Shown: piece by piece, positions 10,701-19,089 of the stretch
How the letters are laid out: each line of letters begins with the position of its first letter
Position numbering within the stretch: the stretch's first letter is position 1
Assembly: GCF_014203535.1 (NCBI RefSeq)
Contig: NZ_JACHJI010000003.1
Location: forward strand, 568,051 to 632,050
Length of the DNA stretch: 64,000 nucleotides
Direction of reading: 5' to 3'
Source of the DNA: Streptomyces griseomycini
GTDB lineage: Bacteria > Actinomycetota > Actinomycetes > Streptomycetales > Streptomycetaceae
Notes under the pieces: model-generated
What the model was told of the DNA's origin: nothing
Seen by the model: only the letters and a program-made list of their open reading frames with translations
Database searches by the model: none
Made by a program: the position numbers and the translations under genes

Positions 10701-11028
10701 ACCGCCGGGCGCGGCGGACGAGACGGCGGTGCTCCCTCCGGTGCGGGGGGAGGAGCAGGGGGACGCGGGCCGGGTGCCGCCCGGTTACTTCCGGGACGAG
10801 CGGCCGGCGGGCGGGTCCGGTCCGGCGGGCGGATCCGACGGCCCCGAGGACCGCACGCGCGAGCTGCCGCAGATCGACCCCGAGGGCACGCCCCGCCGAC
10901 GCCGGCAGCGCTCCGACTGGGCCGAGGAGACCCCGCTGGACGACCTGCCGACGCTGGCGGACGAACTGCTCGGTCCGCACGGGGACGAGCAGCACGACGA
11001 CGAGGGCGGCCGGGGCCGCCGGCGCTGA
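7798..11028 (+). CDS. tmk: Thymidylate kinase fused to a membrane transporter-like domain and a coiled coil
   Basis: This 1076-residue protein converts dTMP to dTDP, an essential step to dTTP. Residues 1 to about 495 are an MFS-like membrane domain with roughly 10-12 hydrophobic segments. The kinase domain runs from about 508 to 710: P-loop GGDGAGKST (Lys 522), the DR pair in ISDRYIDSSVAYQG and LTREPG are all present. Residues about 712-875 form a long charged coiled coil of Arg/Glu/Ala heptads. The tail is disordered, with repeated DETAVLP-type motifs. A normal Tmk is about 210 residues, so most of this protein is extra. The same fusion is, to my memory, usual in Streptomyces. What the transporter-like half moves, if anything, is unknown. 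Confidence 0.93.
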   Translation: MTRAEQPTAHRPAPDDALVADSRERAVRALLRRPQLKRLWSAQLVGGVGDVLALLVLVLLALQAAIAGGSFGGGYRGAAFAVAIVFGVRVLATLLFGAVLLGPLTALTSQDGPLDRRWTMVGADALRAALLIVAPLWIDWTPDNALAVLLVTAFVASVAERFWTVCRESAAPALLPAPPPEGATVRPLPDRMDALRRLSLRTGFVAIPLAAVTLVVAALFNNLLGTGIDWFAEHQAALASYVAAGLFAASLSVLTFLELPDTRTPRARSPLEGLRRPKSAAGADKGRTGALPLLVLASASVAAAVAAAVAVSVLHAKDLGGGPVLYGLLVGALTGGVVVGIRTAPSLLPALSRRRLLALALAATGVALLAAGLVPDVTSVLLLALLAGVGAGIAANTGHALLDQETEEQRRARTTEHLHAVVRVFVALGALIAPVVAAGIGPHRLENGRFVFAHGGAAFTLMLVGALLLPVAALVLAKVDDRSGVPLRQDLRDALLGGDDPEQTPAASGFFIALEGGDGAGKSTQAEALAEWIRDKGHEVVLTREPGATPVGKRLRSILLDVSSAGLSHRAEALLYAADRAEHIDTVVRPALERGAVVISDRYIDSSVAYQGAGRDLSPTEIARINRWATDGLVPHLTVLLDVAPETARERFTEAPDRLESEPAEFHARVRAGFLTLAAADPGRYLVVDAGQEPEAVTTVIRHRLDQVLPLSEAEIEAREEARRKAEEEARRKAEEEAARKAEEERLERERQEQLARLRAEEEERKRRELEEAQRREAERQAEEARQRAEEARRRAEEERQRLLAEEKARAEEEARRRAEEERRRKQAEEEARLRAEAEALRLEKQRKAEEALLRAEEARRVAERAAAAAEAGPKVTAAPEAPRPSAPRASRPAAGDAATVPTPIVTPTNASGGPVDETAVLPRVPGEDADGQGSGRSGVSDSEVTAELPVPPVPPGAADDTAVLPPVPPGAADETAVLPPVRGEEQGDAGRVPPGYFRDERPAGGSGPAGGSDGPEDRTRELPQIDPEGTPRRRRQRSDWAEETPLDDLPTLADELLGPHGDEQHDDEGGRGRRR

Positions 11029-11104
11029 CCCGGTCCGGCGTTGTCGGTGCCCACCCCCACAATGGATCCCGCAAGCCGAACGTGACGGAAGGGCGGCGTG
11101 ACCC

Positions 11105-12310
11105 GTGACCGTGTGGGACGACCTCGTCGGGCAGGAGCGGGTGAGCGAACAGCTCACCGCGGCCGCCCGGGACGCCGACGCGCTCGTCACCGCGGCGGCG
11201 GCCGACGCGCCCCCGCCCGAGGCGTCCAGGATGACGCACGCCTGGCTGTTCACGGGTCCGCCCGGCGCGGGGCGCGACCAGGCGGCGCGGGCCTTCGCCG
11301 CCGCGCTGCAGTGCGTCAGTCCCGACCGCGCGCTCGGCGGGGCCCCCGGCTGCGGGTTCTGCGACGGCTGCCACACCGCGCTGATCGGCACCCACGCCGA
11401 CGTCACCACGGTCGCCGCCGTCGGCTCGGAGATCCTCGTCAAGGACATGCGCGACACCGTGCGCAAGTCCTTCACCGCCCCGGCGAACGGACGCTGGCAG
11501 ATCATCCTCGTCGAGGACGCCGAGCGGCTGAACGAGAAGTCCGCCAACGCCGTCCTCAAGGCCGTCGAGGAGCCCGCCCCCCGCACGGTCTGGTTGCTGT
11601 GCGCCCCCTCCCTCGAGGACGTGCTGCCGACGATCCGCTCCCGCTGCCGCCACCTCAACCTGAGCACGCCCTCCGTGGACGCCGTCGCCGACATGCTCGT
11701 ACGGCGCGAGGGCGTCGAGCCGGACGTCGCCGCGGCGGTGGCCCGCGCCACCCAGGGCCACGTCGACCGCGCGCGCCGCCTGGCCACCGACCCGGCGGCC
11801 CGCGAGCGCCGTGCCGCCGTGCTGAAGCTGCCGCTGCGGGTCGAGGACATCGGCGGGGCGCTCAAGGCCGCCCAGGAACTCGTCGACGCGGCCGCCGAGG
11901 ACGCCAAGCAGCTCGCCGAGGAGATGGACACCAAGGAGACCGAGGAGCTGAAGGCGGCGCTCGGCGCGGTCCAGGGCGGCCGGATGCCGCGCGGCACGGC
12001 CGGCGTGGTCAAGGATCTGGAGGACATGCAGAAACGCCGCAGAACGCGGACGCAGCGCGACAGCCTCGACCTCGCCCTGACCGACCTGACCAGCTTCTAC
12101 CGCGACGTCCTCGCCCTCCAGCTCGGCTCCCGCATCGCCATCGCCAACACGGACTCCGAGGACGCGCTCGAGCGGCTGGCCCGCGGCAGCTCACCGGAGT
12201 CCACGCTCCGCCGCATCGAGGCGATCGCCGCCTGTCGCAAGGCCCTCGACCGCAACGTGGCCCCGCTCCTCGCGGTGGAGGCGATGACGATGGCCCTCAG
12301 GGCGGGCTGA
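11105..12310 (+). CDS. holB: DNA polymerase III delta' subunit (clamp loader)
   Basis: This is a 401-residue AAA+ clamp-loader subunit. It begins GTG at 11105 with VWDDLVGQERV, typical of the family. The P-loop reads GPPGAGRDQ: the Walker A Lys is replaced by Arg, as expected for delta', which does not hydrolyse ATP. The zinc module is C..GCGFCDGCHT at about residues 73-95. The sensor region reads IILVEDAERLNEKSANAVLK, and the SRC motif is present in IRSRCRH. The C-terminal collar domain follows. It lies 76 bases after tmk, an arrangement also found in E. coli (tmk-holB), and probably belongs to the same operon. Confidence 0.95.
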   Translation: MTVWDDLVGQERVSEQLTAAARDADALVTAAAADAPPPEASRMTHAWLFTGPPGAGRDQAARAFAAALQCVSPDRALGGAPGCGFCDGCHTALIGTHADVTTVAAVGSEILVKDMRDTVRKSFTAPANGRWQIILVEDAERLNEKSANAVLKAVEEPAPRTVWLLCAPSLEDVLPTIRSRCRHLNLSTPSVDAVADMLVRREGVEPDVAAAVARATQGHVDRARRLATDPAARERRAAVLKLPLRVEDIGGALKAAQELVDAAAEDAKQLAEEMDTKETEELKAALGAVQGGRMPRGTAGVVKDLEDMQKRRRTRTQRDSLDLALTDLTSFYRDVLALQLGSRIAIANTDSEDALERLARGSSPESTLRRIEAIAACRKALDRNVAPLLAVEAMTMALRAG

Positions 12311-12448
12311 CGGCGTGGGGTGACGGCGCGGACCGACGGCGCCCCGACCGACGGCTGACGGCCGCTCGGCGGCTCGACGCGGTAACTCGTACGGGGCACG
12401 GCGTGCGCGGAGAGCACTCATCCCCTCTCCCAGAGTTACGCTCGCAGC

Positions 12449-14035
12449 ATGCACACAAGGCGCACCCCCCGTAGGACCCGCACCGCGGCCTGCCTGCTCG
12501 CCGTCGCCGCGCTGCTGGCATCCGGCTGCTCCTCCGGGAGCACGCCGGGCACCGCCAGTTCGGCGGCGGAGGAGAAGGCACCGGCGCTGGCCGCGCTGCC
12601 CCGCTCCACGCCGGCGGCGCTCACGCCGTACTACGAGCAGAAGCCGTCCTGGCGCGACTGCGGAGTCCCCGGCTTCCAGTGCACCACGGTGGAGGCCCCG
12701 CTCGACTACGCCGATCCGTCCGCCGGCGACGTCCGTCTCGCCGTGGCCCGCAAGAAGGCCACCGGTCCGGGGAAGCGGCTGGGTTCGCTGCTGGTGAACC
12801 CCGGTGGCCCCGGCGGCTCGGCGATCGGCTACCTCCAGGCGTACGCGGGCATCGGCTACCCGGCCGAGGTGCGCGCCCGCTACGACATGGTGGCCGTCGA
12901 CCCGAGGGGCGTGGCCCGCAGCGAACCCGTCGAGTGCCTGGACGGGCCCGAGATGGACGCGTACACGCAGACCGACGTCACACCGGACGACGCGAAGGAG
13001 GCGGACGCGCTGGTCGCGGCGTACCGGAAGTTCGCCGAGGGCTGCGGAGCGGACGCGCCGAAGCTGCTGCGCCACGTGTCGACCGTCGAGGCGGCCCGTG
13101 ACATGGACATCGTGCGGGCCGTGCTGGGCGACGAGAAGCTGAACTACGTCGGCGCCTCGTACGGCACCTTCCTGGGGGCGACCTACGCCGGACTGTTCCC
13201 CGACCGCGCGGGCCGTCTCGTCCTGGACGGCGCGATGGACCCCTCGCTGCCCGCGCGGCGGCTCAACCTCGAGCAGACGGCCGGTTTCGACACGGCGTTC
13301 ACCGCCTTCGCGAAGGACTGCGTCCGGCAGAGCGACTGCCCGCTCGGCGGCCGGGGCACCGGACCCGAGCAGGCGGGGAAGAACCTCAAGGCGTTCTTCA
13401 CCGGCCTCGACGCCCGGCCGGTCCCCACCGGTGACGCCGACGGCCGCAGGCTCACCGAGTCGCTGGCGACCATGGGCGTGGTCGCGGCGATGTACGACGA
13501 GGGCGCCTGGCAGCGGCTGCGCGAGGCGCTGACGGCGGCGATGAAGGAGAACGACGGCGCCGGACTCCTCGCCCTGGCCGACAGCTACTACGAACGCGAC
13601 GCCGACGGCGAGTACGCCAACCTGATGTCCGCCAACGCGGCCGTGAACTGCCTGGACCTCCCGCCCGCCTTCGACTCCCCGGACGAGGTGCGGGCGGCGC
13701 TCCCCGACTTCGAGGAGGCGTCCCCGGTCTTCGGCGAGGGCTTCGCGTGGATGGCGCTGAACTGCGCGTACTGGCCGGTGCGGGCCACGGGCGAGCCGCA
13801 GCGCATCGAGGCGGAGGGCGCGGCCCCGATCGTCGTCGTCGGCACCACCCGCGACCCGGCGACCCCGTACCGCTGGGCCGAGGCCCTGGCCGGCCAGCTG
13901 TCCTCGGCCCGTCTCCTCACCTACGAGGGCGACGGCCACACCGCCTACGGCAGGGGCAGCGACTGCATCGACTCCGCGATCAACACCTACCTGCTCCGCG
14001 GCACCCCGCCCGCGGAAGGAAAGCGCTGCTCGTAG
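12449..14035 (+). CDS. Exported alpha/beta hydrolase lipoprotein, tripeptidyl aminopeptidase-like
   Basis: This 528-residue protein has an Arg-rich N-terminus, a hydrophobic core and lipobox LASGC (Cys 27), so it should be a surface lipoprotein. The fold markers are an oxyanion loop NPGGPGGS, nucleophile Ser 237 in GASYGT, Asp 469 in TRDPATP and His 497 in GDGHTAYGRG. The last is inside a C-terminal TAP-like domain that ends with the usual Cys pair. The family removes tripeptides or amino acids from peptide N-termini; some members hydrolyse esters. The exact substrate is not evident. A 13-bp perfect hairpin ends the gene. Confidence 0.9.
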   Translation: MHTRRTPRRTRTAACLLAVAALLASGCSSGSTPGTASSAAEEKAPALAALPRSTPAALTPYYEQKPSWRDCGVPGFQCTTVEAPLDYADPSAGDVRLAVARKKATGPGKRLGSLLVNPGGPGGSAIGYLQAYAGIGYPAEVRARYDMVAVDPRGVARSEPVECLDGPEMDAYTQTDVTPDDAKEADALVAAYRKFAEGCGADAPKLLRHVSTVEAARDMDIVRAVLGDEKLNYVGASYGTFLGATYAGLFPDRAGRLVLDGAMDPSLPARRLNLEQTAGFDTAFTAFAKDCVRQSDCPLGGRGTGPEQAGKNLKAFFTGLDARPVPTGDADGRRLTESLATMGVVAAMYDEGAWQRLREALTAAMKENDGAGLLALADSYYERDADGEYANLMSANAAVNCLDLPPAFDSPDEVRAALPDFEEASPVFGEGFAWMALNCAYWPVRATGEPQRIEAEGAAPIVVVGTTRDPATPYRWAEALAGQLSSARLLTYEGDGHTAYGRGSDCIDSAINTYLLRGTPPAEGKRCS

Positions 14036-14049
14036 TCGGTGCCGCCCCT

Positions 14050-14079
14050 CCGGGGGCGGGCCCTGCGGCCCGCCCCCGG
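14050..14079 (+). terminator. Strong hairpin terminator
   Basis: A perfect 13-bp stem, CCGGGGGCGGGCC with GGCCCGCCCCCGG, has a CTGC loop. It separates the hydrolase gene from the tRNA gene. Confidence 0.8.
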
Positions 14080-14085
14080 GGCAGG

Positions 14086-14115
14086 TGCGAAGCACCCCGG
14101 GAAACTGTGTAGACT
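14086..14115 (+). promoter_or_regulatory. Candidate tRNA-Thr promoter
   Basis: TAGACT at 14110-14115 fits the -10 pattern. TGCGAA, 18 bases upstream at 14086-14091, is a weak -35. Transcription would start about 30 bases before the tRNA. Confidence 0.45.
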
Positions 14116-14153
14116 TACCGACGTTGCCGATCGCACCATGATGCGGGCAGCAC

Positions 14154-14230
14154 GCCGCCTTAGCTCAGATGGCCAGAGCAACGCACTCGTAATGCGTAGG
14201 TCTCGGGTTCGAATCCCGAAGGCGGCTCCA
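14154..14230 (+). tRNA. tRNA-Thr, anticodon CGU
   Basis: The acceptor stem GCCGCCT pairs with AGGCGGC. The anticodon stem ACGCA/TGCGT encloses loop CTCGTAA, giving anticodon CGT at 14188-14190, which reads ACG codons. The T-arm has TTCGAAT in its loop. CCA is encoded at 14228-14230. All arms fold without mismatches that matter. The gene stands alone and marks the start of an accessory-looking stretch. Confidence 0.95.
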
Positions 14231-14232
14231 GT

Positions 14233-14270
14233 CGAACGGCCGGCCAGGACCTCTCCTGGCCGGCCGTTCG
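14233..14270 (+). terminator. tRNA-Thr terminator
   Basis: A perfect 17-bp stem runs from CGAACGGCCGGCCAGGA to its complement at 14254-14270. The loop is CCTC. It begins 3 bases after the tRNA CCA. Confidence 0.85.
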
Positions 14271-14285
14271 CCGTTCAGCGGCGCG

Positions 14286-14555
14286 GTGGTGGCGCAGTGG
14301 GCTCCCGCCCCCGGCACCTGCGCCTCCCTCCTCGGCCGGGTCCACGACGAGCCGCACCGCCCGGACCGGGCCGTGAAGGCGGACCCGAAGGGTCCCGGAC
14401 ACCTCGCCGAGCCGGTCGAGCTGATCGCGGCACTCGACGCGGAGCTCGGCGGCGGCCAGTCCTCCGAGAACCCGAGGAGGCACCGGCACGCGCTGGTCGG
14501 CACCCGCGACGGGATCAACACGTGGATGCGGGGCCATCCCGCCGACTACCGCTGA
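14286..14555 (+). CDS. Orphan small ORF next to tRNA-Thr
   Basis: This is an 89-residue reading frame from GTG 14286 (GTG 14289 is equally possible). Third positions are almost all G or C, so the frame looks coding, yet no ribosome binding site is visible and it starts just 16 bases after the tRNA terminator. The protein is hydrophilic and contains HLAEPVELIAALDAELGG and HALVGTRDGINTWMRGHP. I do not recognise a family. It could be the 3' remnant of a larger gene left after an insertion or deletion beside the tRNA, or a genuine small gene. Confidence 0.4.
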   Translation: MVAQWAPAPGTCASLLGRVHDEPHRPDRAVKADPKGPGHLAEPVELIAALDAELGGGQSSENPRRHRHALVGTRDGINTWMRGHPADYR

Positions 14556-14697
14556 ACACCCGCTCCACTCCTCCCGTACGGAAGGGCGCGCCCGGCGACG
14601 CGACGCGCGGGAGGCCGTGCGGCCTCCCGCGGGAGGCCGCGGCGTGAACGGCTAGCATCGCGGGCACAGTCGTCGGCCGGGACGGTGAGGTGAGGAC

Positions 14698-15591
14698 ATG
14701 GAACCGCCGAGGATCGCCGTCGCCGTGGTGACCATGGGGAACCGGCCCGCCGAGGTGGACGCGCTGCTGGAGTCCGTGGCCAAGCAGGACGTGCCGCCCG
14801 CGAGGATCGTGATCGTGGGCAACGGCTGCCCGCTGCCCGAGTTCGCCCGGCGGCTGTCCCTGCCCGGCGAGGTCACCACCGTCGAGCTGGACGAGAACCT
14901 CGGCTGTCCGGGCGGGCGGAACGCGGCGATCGCGCGGCTGCGGGAGTTCGGGGACGTGGACGTCGTCGTCGAACTGGACGACGACGGTCTGCTCGTCGAC
15001 GCCGATGTGCTGCGCCGGGTGGGGGAGCTGTACGCCGCCGACGGGCGGCTCGGGATCGTCGGTTTCCGGATCGCCGACGAGACGGGGGAGACGCAGCAGC
15101 GGCACGTGCCCCGGGTCGGGCGGTCGGATCCCCTGCGGGGCGGGTACGTCACCGGGTTCCTCGGCGGCGGGCACGCCCTGCGGATGGCGATGCTCGACGA
15201 GATCGGCGACTGGCCCGCCGCGTTCTTCTTCGCGCACGAGGAGACCGACCTCGCCTGGCGCGCGGCCGACGCCGGATGGCGGATCCTGTACGCGCCCGAG
15301 CTGCTGCTCCGGCACCCGAGGACCTCGCCCGCCCGGCACGCCATCTACTACCGGGTGAACGCCCGCAACCGCGTCTGGCTGGCCCGTCGGCGGCTGCCGC
15401 TCGCGCTCGTCCCCGTGCACCTGGGGGTGTGGGTGCTGCTCACCCTGGTGCGGAACCGGTCGGCGAGCGGGCTGCGGGCCTGGTTCGCCGGGTTCGCGGA
15501 AGGGGTGCGGGAGCCGGCCGGGGAGCGGCGGGCCATGCGCTGGCGGACGGTGTGGCGGCTGACCCGGCTGGGACGGCCGCCGGTCATCTGA
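14698..15591 (+). CDS. Family 2 glycosyltransferase
   Basis: This 297-residue GT-A enzyme starts at ATG 14698 after a GGTGAGGTGAGG Shine-Dalgarno region. The N-terminus IAVAVVTMGNRP and NENLGCPGG-like segment ELDENLGCPGGRN form the nucleotide-sugar site. The metal-binding acidic triplet is in VELDDDGLL. The acceptor region FFFAHEETDLAWRAADAGW carries the catalytic-base region (ED-type motif). A hydrophobic stretch near residues 230-250 may associate with the membrane. The sugar and acceptor are unknown. It is followed by a hairpin and then by the SARP gene; nothing else in the neighbourhood suggests a pathway. Confidence 0.85.
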   Translation: MEPPRIAVAVVTMGNRPAEVDALLESVAKQDVPPARIVIVGNGCPLPEFARRLSLPGEVTTVELDENLGCPGGRNAAIARLREFGDVDVVVELDDDGLLVDADVLRRVGELYAADGRLGIVGFRIADETGETQQRHVPRVGRSDPLRGGYVTGFLGGGHALRMAMLDEIGDWPAAFFFAHEETDLAWRAADAGWRILYAPELLLRHPRTSPARHAIYYRVNARNRVWLARRRLPLALVPVHLGVWVLLTLVRNRSASGLRAWFAGFAEGVREPAGERRAMRWRTVWRLTRLGRPPVI

Positions 15592-15606
15592 TCCGGGGGG
15601 CAAAAA

Positions 15607-15650
15607 ACGAGGGTCCCGGCCGTTCACCTCTGCCGACCGGGGGCCCTCGT
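15607..15650 (+). terminator. Hairpin terminator after glycosyltransferase
   Basis: ACGAGGG (15607-15613) pairs with CCCTCGT (15644-15650), with TCCCGG/CCGGGG extending the stem inward. AAAAAA precedes it, so it would work best for transcripts coming from the right. Confidence 0.65.
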
Positions 15651-15885
15651 GTGCGGATCGGGCCGCGGCGGCGGCACTCCCCCGAGCTGCGCGTTCTACG
15701 CGCGCGCCGTCGGGCCGGATCCGATGTAGTGATCACATCAGATGTTGCCAACGGATCGCTAACATGTGGCCCGTGGATCCCCATTGAGTCATCCGGGACC
15801 GGTGGTGGCCGGCGACCGGGCGGGCGCCGGGGGTCCGTCGCGCCCGGAGCGGGTCCGGGACTTGGGCGGAAGGCAGTGGTGCGGC

Positions 15886-18800
15886 GTGACACGGCGCGAG
15901 CTGCGGTTCGGCCTGCTGGGGGCACCGGTTCTCTACGACGGCGACCCGGAGGGCGGGGGCCGGTCCGTGCGGTCCATCGGAAGCCCCAAGCTGCGCGTCC
16001 TGCTCGCCGCGCTGCTGCTGGACGCAGGGCGCGTCGTCTCCGTCGAGGCGCTGAAGGACGCGATGTGGGGCGCGGCACCGCCCCCCTCCGCGCAGCCCTC
16101 GCTGCACAATCACGTGGCCCGGCTGCGGCGGCTGCTCGACGACCCCGAGCGGCTGGTCACCGTGCCGACCGGGTACCTGCTGCGCGTCGGGGAGGGGGAG
16201 CTGGACGTCCACGCGTTCGACGCCCATGCCGCCGCGGCCCGCGTCGCGCACGCCGGGCGGGACTGGAGGCGCGTGGTGCGCGAGTGCACGGCCGCGCTCG
16301 CGCTGTGGCGGGGGGCTCCACTGGCCGGGCTGCCGCCCGAGGTGGGCGGGTACGCCTTCGTGCGGCGGCTGAACGAGGCGCGGCTGCTGCTCCTGGAGCG
16401 GCGGTACGACGCCGAGCTCGCCCTCGGCGGGGGACGCCTGGCCGGGCTCGTGCCCGAGCTGACGGCGCTGGCCGCCGAGCACCCGCTGCGGGAGGCGTAC
16501 CACCGTCAGCTCATGCTCGCCCTCCACCGCACCGGCCGCCGGGCCGAGGCGCTGGCCGTCCACCGCGATCTGCGGGCCCGCCTGGTGGAGGAGCTCGGCG
16601 TCGAGCCGGGGGCGGCGGTGCGGGAGGCCCACGTGGAGGTGCTGCGCGGGACCACCGGGCCGGGCCGGTCCGCCGAGTCGGCACGGTCGGCCGAGCCCGT
16701 GGCGCCCGCTGACGAGCCCGCGGGGCCCGGAGCGCCGACGGGGGCGGCGGGACCCGGTGCCGCCGCCGCGCCCGCGCGGCACGACGCGCCGGCGCACGCC
16801 GTGCGGTCGCCCGGCATCGCGCCCACGGCACTCCGGCCCGCCCAACTACCGCCCCCGCCCGCTCACTTCACCGGCCGCACCGACGTACGGGACGAGCTGC
16901 ACCGGGTGCTGATCCCCCGTTCGGGCCCGGTCGGACCCGCCGTCGCCGTCGTCAGCGGTATGGCCGGCGTCGGCAAGAGCGCGCTCGCGCTCCATGTCGC
17001 CCATGCGCTGGCGGAACGTTTCAGCGATGGTCAGCTCTACGTCCACCTGCACGGCGCGACTCCCGGCATGGCCCCCCTCACCCCCGCCCAGGCCCTCAGC
17101 GCGCTCCTGCGCGACCTCGGCACCGACCCCCGCGGGGTCCCCGAGGCGCCGGACGCCGCGGCGGCGCTGCTGCGCTCCCTGCTCGCACCGACCCGCACCC
17201 TCCTGGTGCTGGACGACGCGGCGAACGCCGCACAGGTGCGGCCGCTGCTGCCGGCCGGTCCCGGCTGCGCGGTGATCGTCACCAGTCGTTCACCGCTCAC
17301 CGCGCTCGACGGGGCCGCCCGGTTCCCGCTCACCCCGCTGACCGACGAGGACAGCGCCGCCCTGCTGCGCACGGTCTCCGGCCGCGACGGCCTCGGCGCC
17401 GGCCACCCCCTCGTCACGCTCACCGGCCGCCTTCCCCTGGCCCTGCGGGTCGTCGCGGCCCGGCTCGCCGCGCGGCGGGTCCTCACCCCGGACGCGCTCG
17501 CCGGCCAACTGTCGGCCACGGACAGCCGGTTGCCCCACCTGGAGTACGACGACCTCAGCGTCCGCCGCTCGCTGGCCGTCGCGTACGACGCGCTCGCCGC
17601 CTCCGAGCGCGAGGCCGACCGGGACGCGGCCCTCGCCCTGCGCCGCATCGGGGCGCTCGACCTGCCCGGGTACGGCGCGCCCCTGCTGGCCCGCCTCACC
17701 GGTACCGGCGAGCGCCGGGCCGAGGCCGCGCTGGACCGGCTCGTCGACGTGGCCCTGCTGGAGGAGACGGCGTACGGCCGCTACGCGCCCCACGACCTGG
17801 TCCGCGACTTCGCCCGGGAACTCGCCGGTGCCGACGGCGGAACGGACCGGGACGCCGAGGTGCGGGACGGCGAGGGACGGGAGACCGAGGGGCGGGACGC
17901 CACCGGGACCGCGCTGCGCTGGTACGCCGCCGTCGCCGGACGCGCCCTCGCCGCGATCGTCGAACCCGGCCTCGACCAGGACGACCGCCGCCGCCCCACC
18001 TCCTCCCAGCCGCCCGGGCACGCGGCCGACGTCGAGGCCGTTCCCCCGTTCGCCGACGCCGAGGAGGCCTTCGCCTGGGGCGACCGGGAACTGGAGAACA
18101 TCGTCACCCTGGTCGAGCCGTACGCCGACGACGCGGCCGGCGGTGAAGAGGGCGGCCGGAGCGCCCACGCCGCCCACCTCTCCGTCCTGCTCCGCCTCCT
18201 GTGCCCCTACCTCCAGCGCCGCGGCCGGGTCGCCGAGTGGGACGTGCTGGGCCGGGCCGCTCTCCGGGTGGCGCGGAGGCTGGGGGACGAGGCCGCCGAG
18301 GGATACGCGCTGACCGACCTCGCGGGGCTGTACTTCCTGACCGGCCGGCACAACGACGCCCTCGCCCTCACCGACCGCGCACTGGAGATCTGGCGGCGGC
18401 TCGACGTCGTCTCCTGGATCCGGCGCTGCCTCAACAACCGCGGGCTGCTGCTCCAGGAGCTCGGCCGGCACGCGGAGTCGGGACAGGCGCTGCGGCAGAG
18501 CCTCACCTACTCGCAGCAGTTGAACGATCCCTACGGCGAGGCCGTCACCTACAGCCACCTGGGCAACCTGTACGAGCACTCCGACCCGCGCGCCGCCATC
18601 GAGCAGCACCGGCGCTCGCTCGCCATGGGGCACGAGATCGGCGCCGTCATCGTGCAGCACTCCGCGCACTGCAACATCGGGTACGCCCACCTCCGCCTCG
18701 GCGAACCGGCCGCGGCCCTGCCGCACTTCGAGGAGAGCCTGCGCATCCTCGGCGGGCACGACAACTGGCACGGCGAGTCCCAGACCCGGCTCGGCCTGGT

Positions 18801-19089
18801 CCGCGCCCTGCGGCTGCTGGGGCGCACCGAGCAGGCCGTCGGCGAGTGCGGGGAACTGCTCGGCCGCGCCGACGCCCGCGCCGACCGCTACACCGGTGGT
18901 CTGGCCCGCCACCAGTACGGCCTGCTGCTGCGCGAGCGGGGGCGTACGGGGGAGGCGTACGAGCAGTGGCGGTCGGCGCTCGCCGCTCTGGACGGGACGG
19001 ACGGGCAGGCGGTGGTGGGGGAGCTGAGGGAACTGCTGGCGGGCGACACCGGGAACACCACCGGGGGCGACACGAACGCCACCCGCTGA
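15886..19089 (+). CDS. SARP-family regulator with NB-ARC ATPase and TPR domains (AfsR-like)
   Basis: This is a 1067-residue multidomain regulator. GTG 15886 gives VTRRELRFGLLGAP, the standard SARP opening, with CGGAAGG upstream. Residues about 1-95 are an OmpR-type winged helix (SPKLRVLLAALLLDAG, HNHVARLRRLL), about 100-245 the bacterial transcriptional activation domain. About 340-620 is an NB-ARC ATPase with Walker A GMAGVGKSAL (Lys 364) and LLVLDDAANAAQV. About 770-1055 are TPR repeats. SARPs activate antibiotic clusters by binding direct repeats near -35. A TAACAT -10 element lies at 15760-15765 beside the palindrome GTGATCAC. No biosynthetic genes are adjacent, so the target is elsewhere or the gene is an orphan. 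Confidence 0.92.
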   Translation: MTRRELRFGLLGAPVLYDGDPEGGGRSVRSIGSPKLRVLLAALLLDAGRVVSVEALKDAMWGAAPPPSAQPSLHNHVARLRRLLDDPERLVTVPTGYLLRVGEGELDVHAFDAHAAAARVAHAGRDWRRVVRECTAALALWRGAPLAGLPPEVGGYAFVRRLNEARLLLLERRYDAELALGGGRLAGLVPELTALAAEHPLREAYHRQLMLALHRTGRRAEALAVHRDLRARLVEELGVEPGAAVREAHVEVLRGTTGPGRSAESARSAEPVAPADEPAGPGAPTGAAGPGAAAAPARHDAPAHAVRSPGIAPTALRPAQLPPPPAHFTGRTDVRDELHRVLIPRSGPVGPAVAVVSGMAGVGKSALALHVAHALAERFSDGQLYVHLHGATPGMAPLTPAQALSALLRDLGTDPRGVPEAPDAAAALLRSLLAPTRTLLVLDDAANAAQVRPLLPAGPGCAVIVTSRSPLTALDGAARFPLTPLTDEDSAALLRTVSGRDGLGAGHPLVTLTGRLPLALRVVAARLAARRVLTPDALAGQLSATDSRLPHLEYDDLSVRRSLAVAYDALAASEREADRDAALALRRIGALDLPGYGAPLLARLTGTGERRAEAALDRLVDVALLEETAYGRYAPHDLVRDFARELAGADGGTDRDAEVRDGEGRETEGRDATGTALRWYAAVAGRALAAIVEPGLDQDDRRRPTSSQPPGHAADVEAVPPFADAEEAFAWGDRELENIVTLVEPYADDAAGGEEGGRSAHAAHLSVLLRLLCPYLQRRGRVAEWDVLGRAALRVARRLGDEAAEGYALTDLAGLYFLTGRHNDALALTDRALEIWRRLDVVSWIRRCLNNRGLLLQELGRHAESGQALRQSLTYSQQLNDPYGEAVTYSHLGNLYEHSDPRAAIEQHRRSLAMGHEIGAVIVQHSAHCNIGYAHLRLGEPAAALPHFEESLRILGGHDNWHGESQTRLGLVRALRLLGRTEQAVGECGELLGRADARADRYTGGLARHQYGLLLRERGRTGEAYEQWRSALAALDGTDGQAVVGELRELLAGDTGNTTGGDTNATR

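Noticed and set aside
7750..12027. A 1425-codon open frame on the minus strand across tmk and holB
   Set aside because: It is antisense to two well-supported genes and has no domain; long shadow frames are expected at this GC content. The same applies to the long minus frames at 4243-6882 and 54935-57754, except for the real PH-domain gene inside the latter.
14154..15600. An att repeat of the tRNA-Thr 3' end marking an integrated element
   Set aside because: I found no second copy of the 3' half of the tRNA in the window, and there is no integrase gene.
14286..19089. A biosynthetic gene cluster around the SARP gene
   Set aside because: Only one glycosyltransferase is nearby; no core synthase, tailoring or resistance gene accompanies it.
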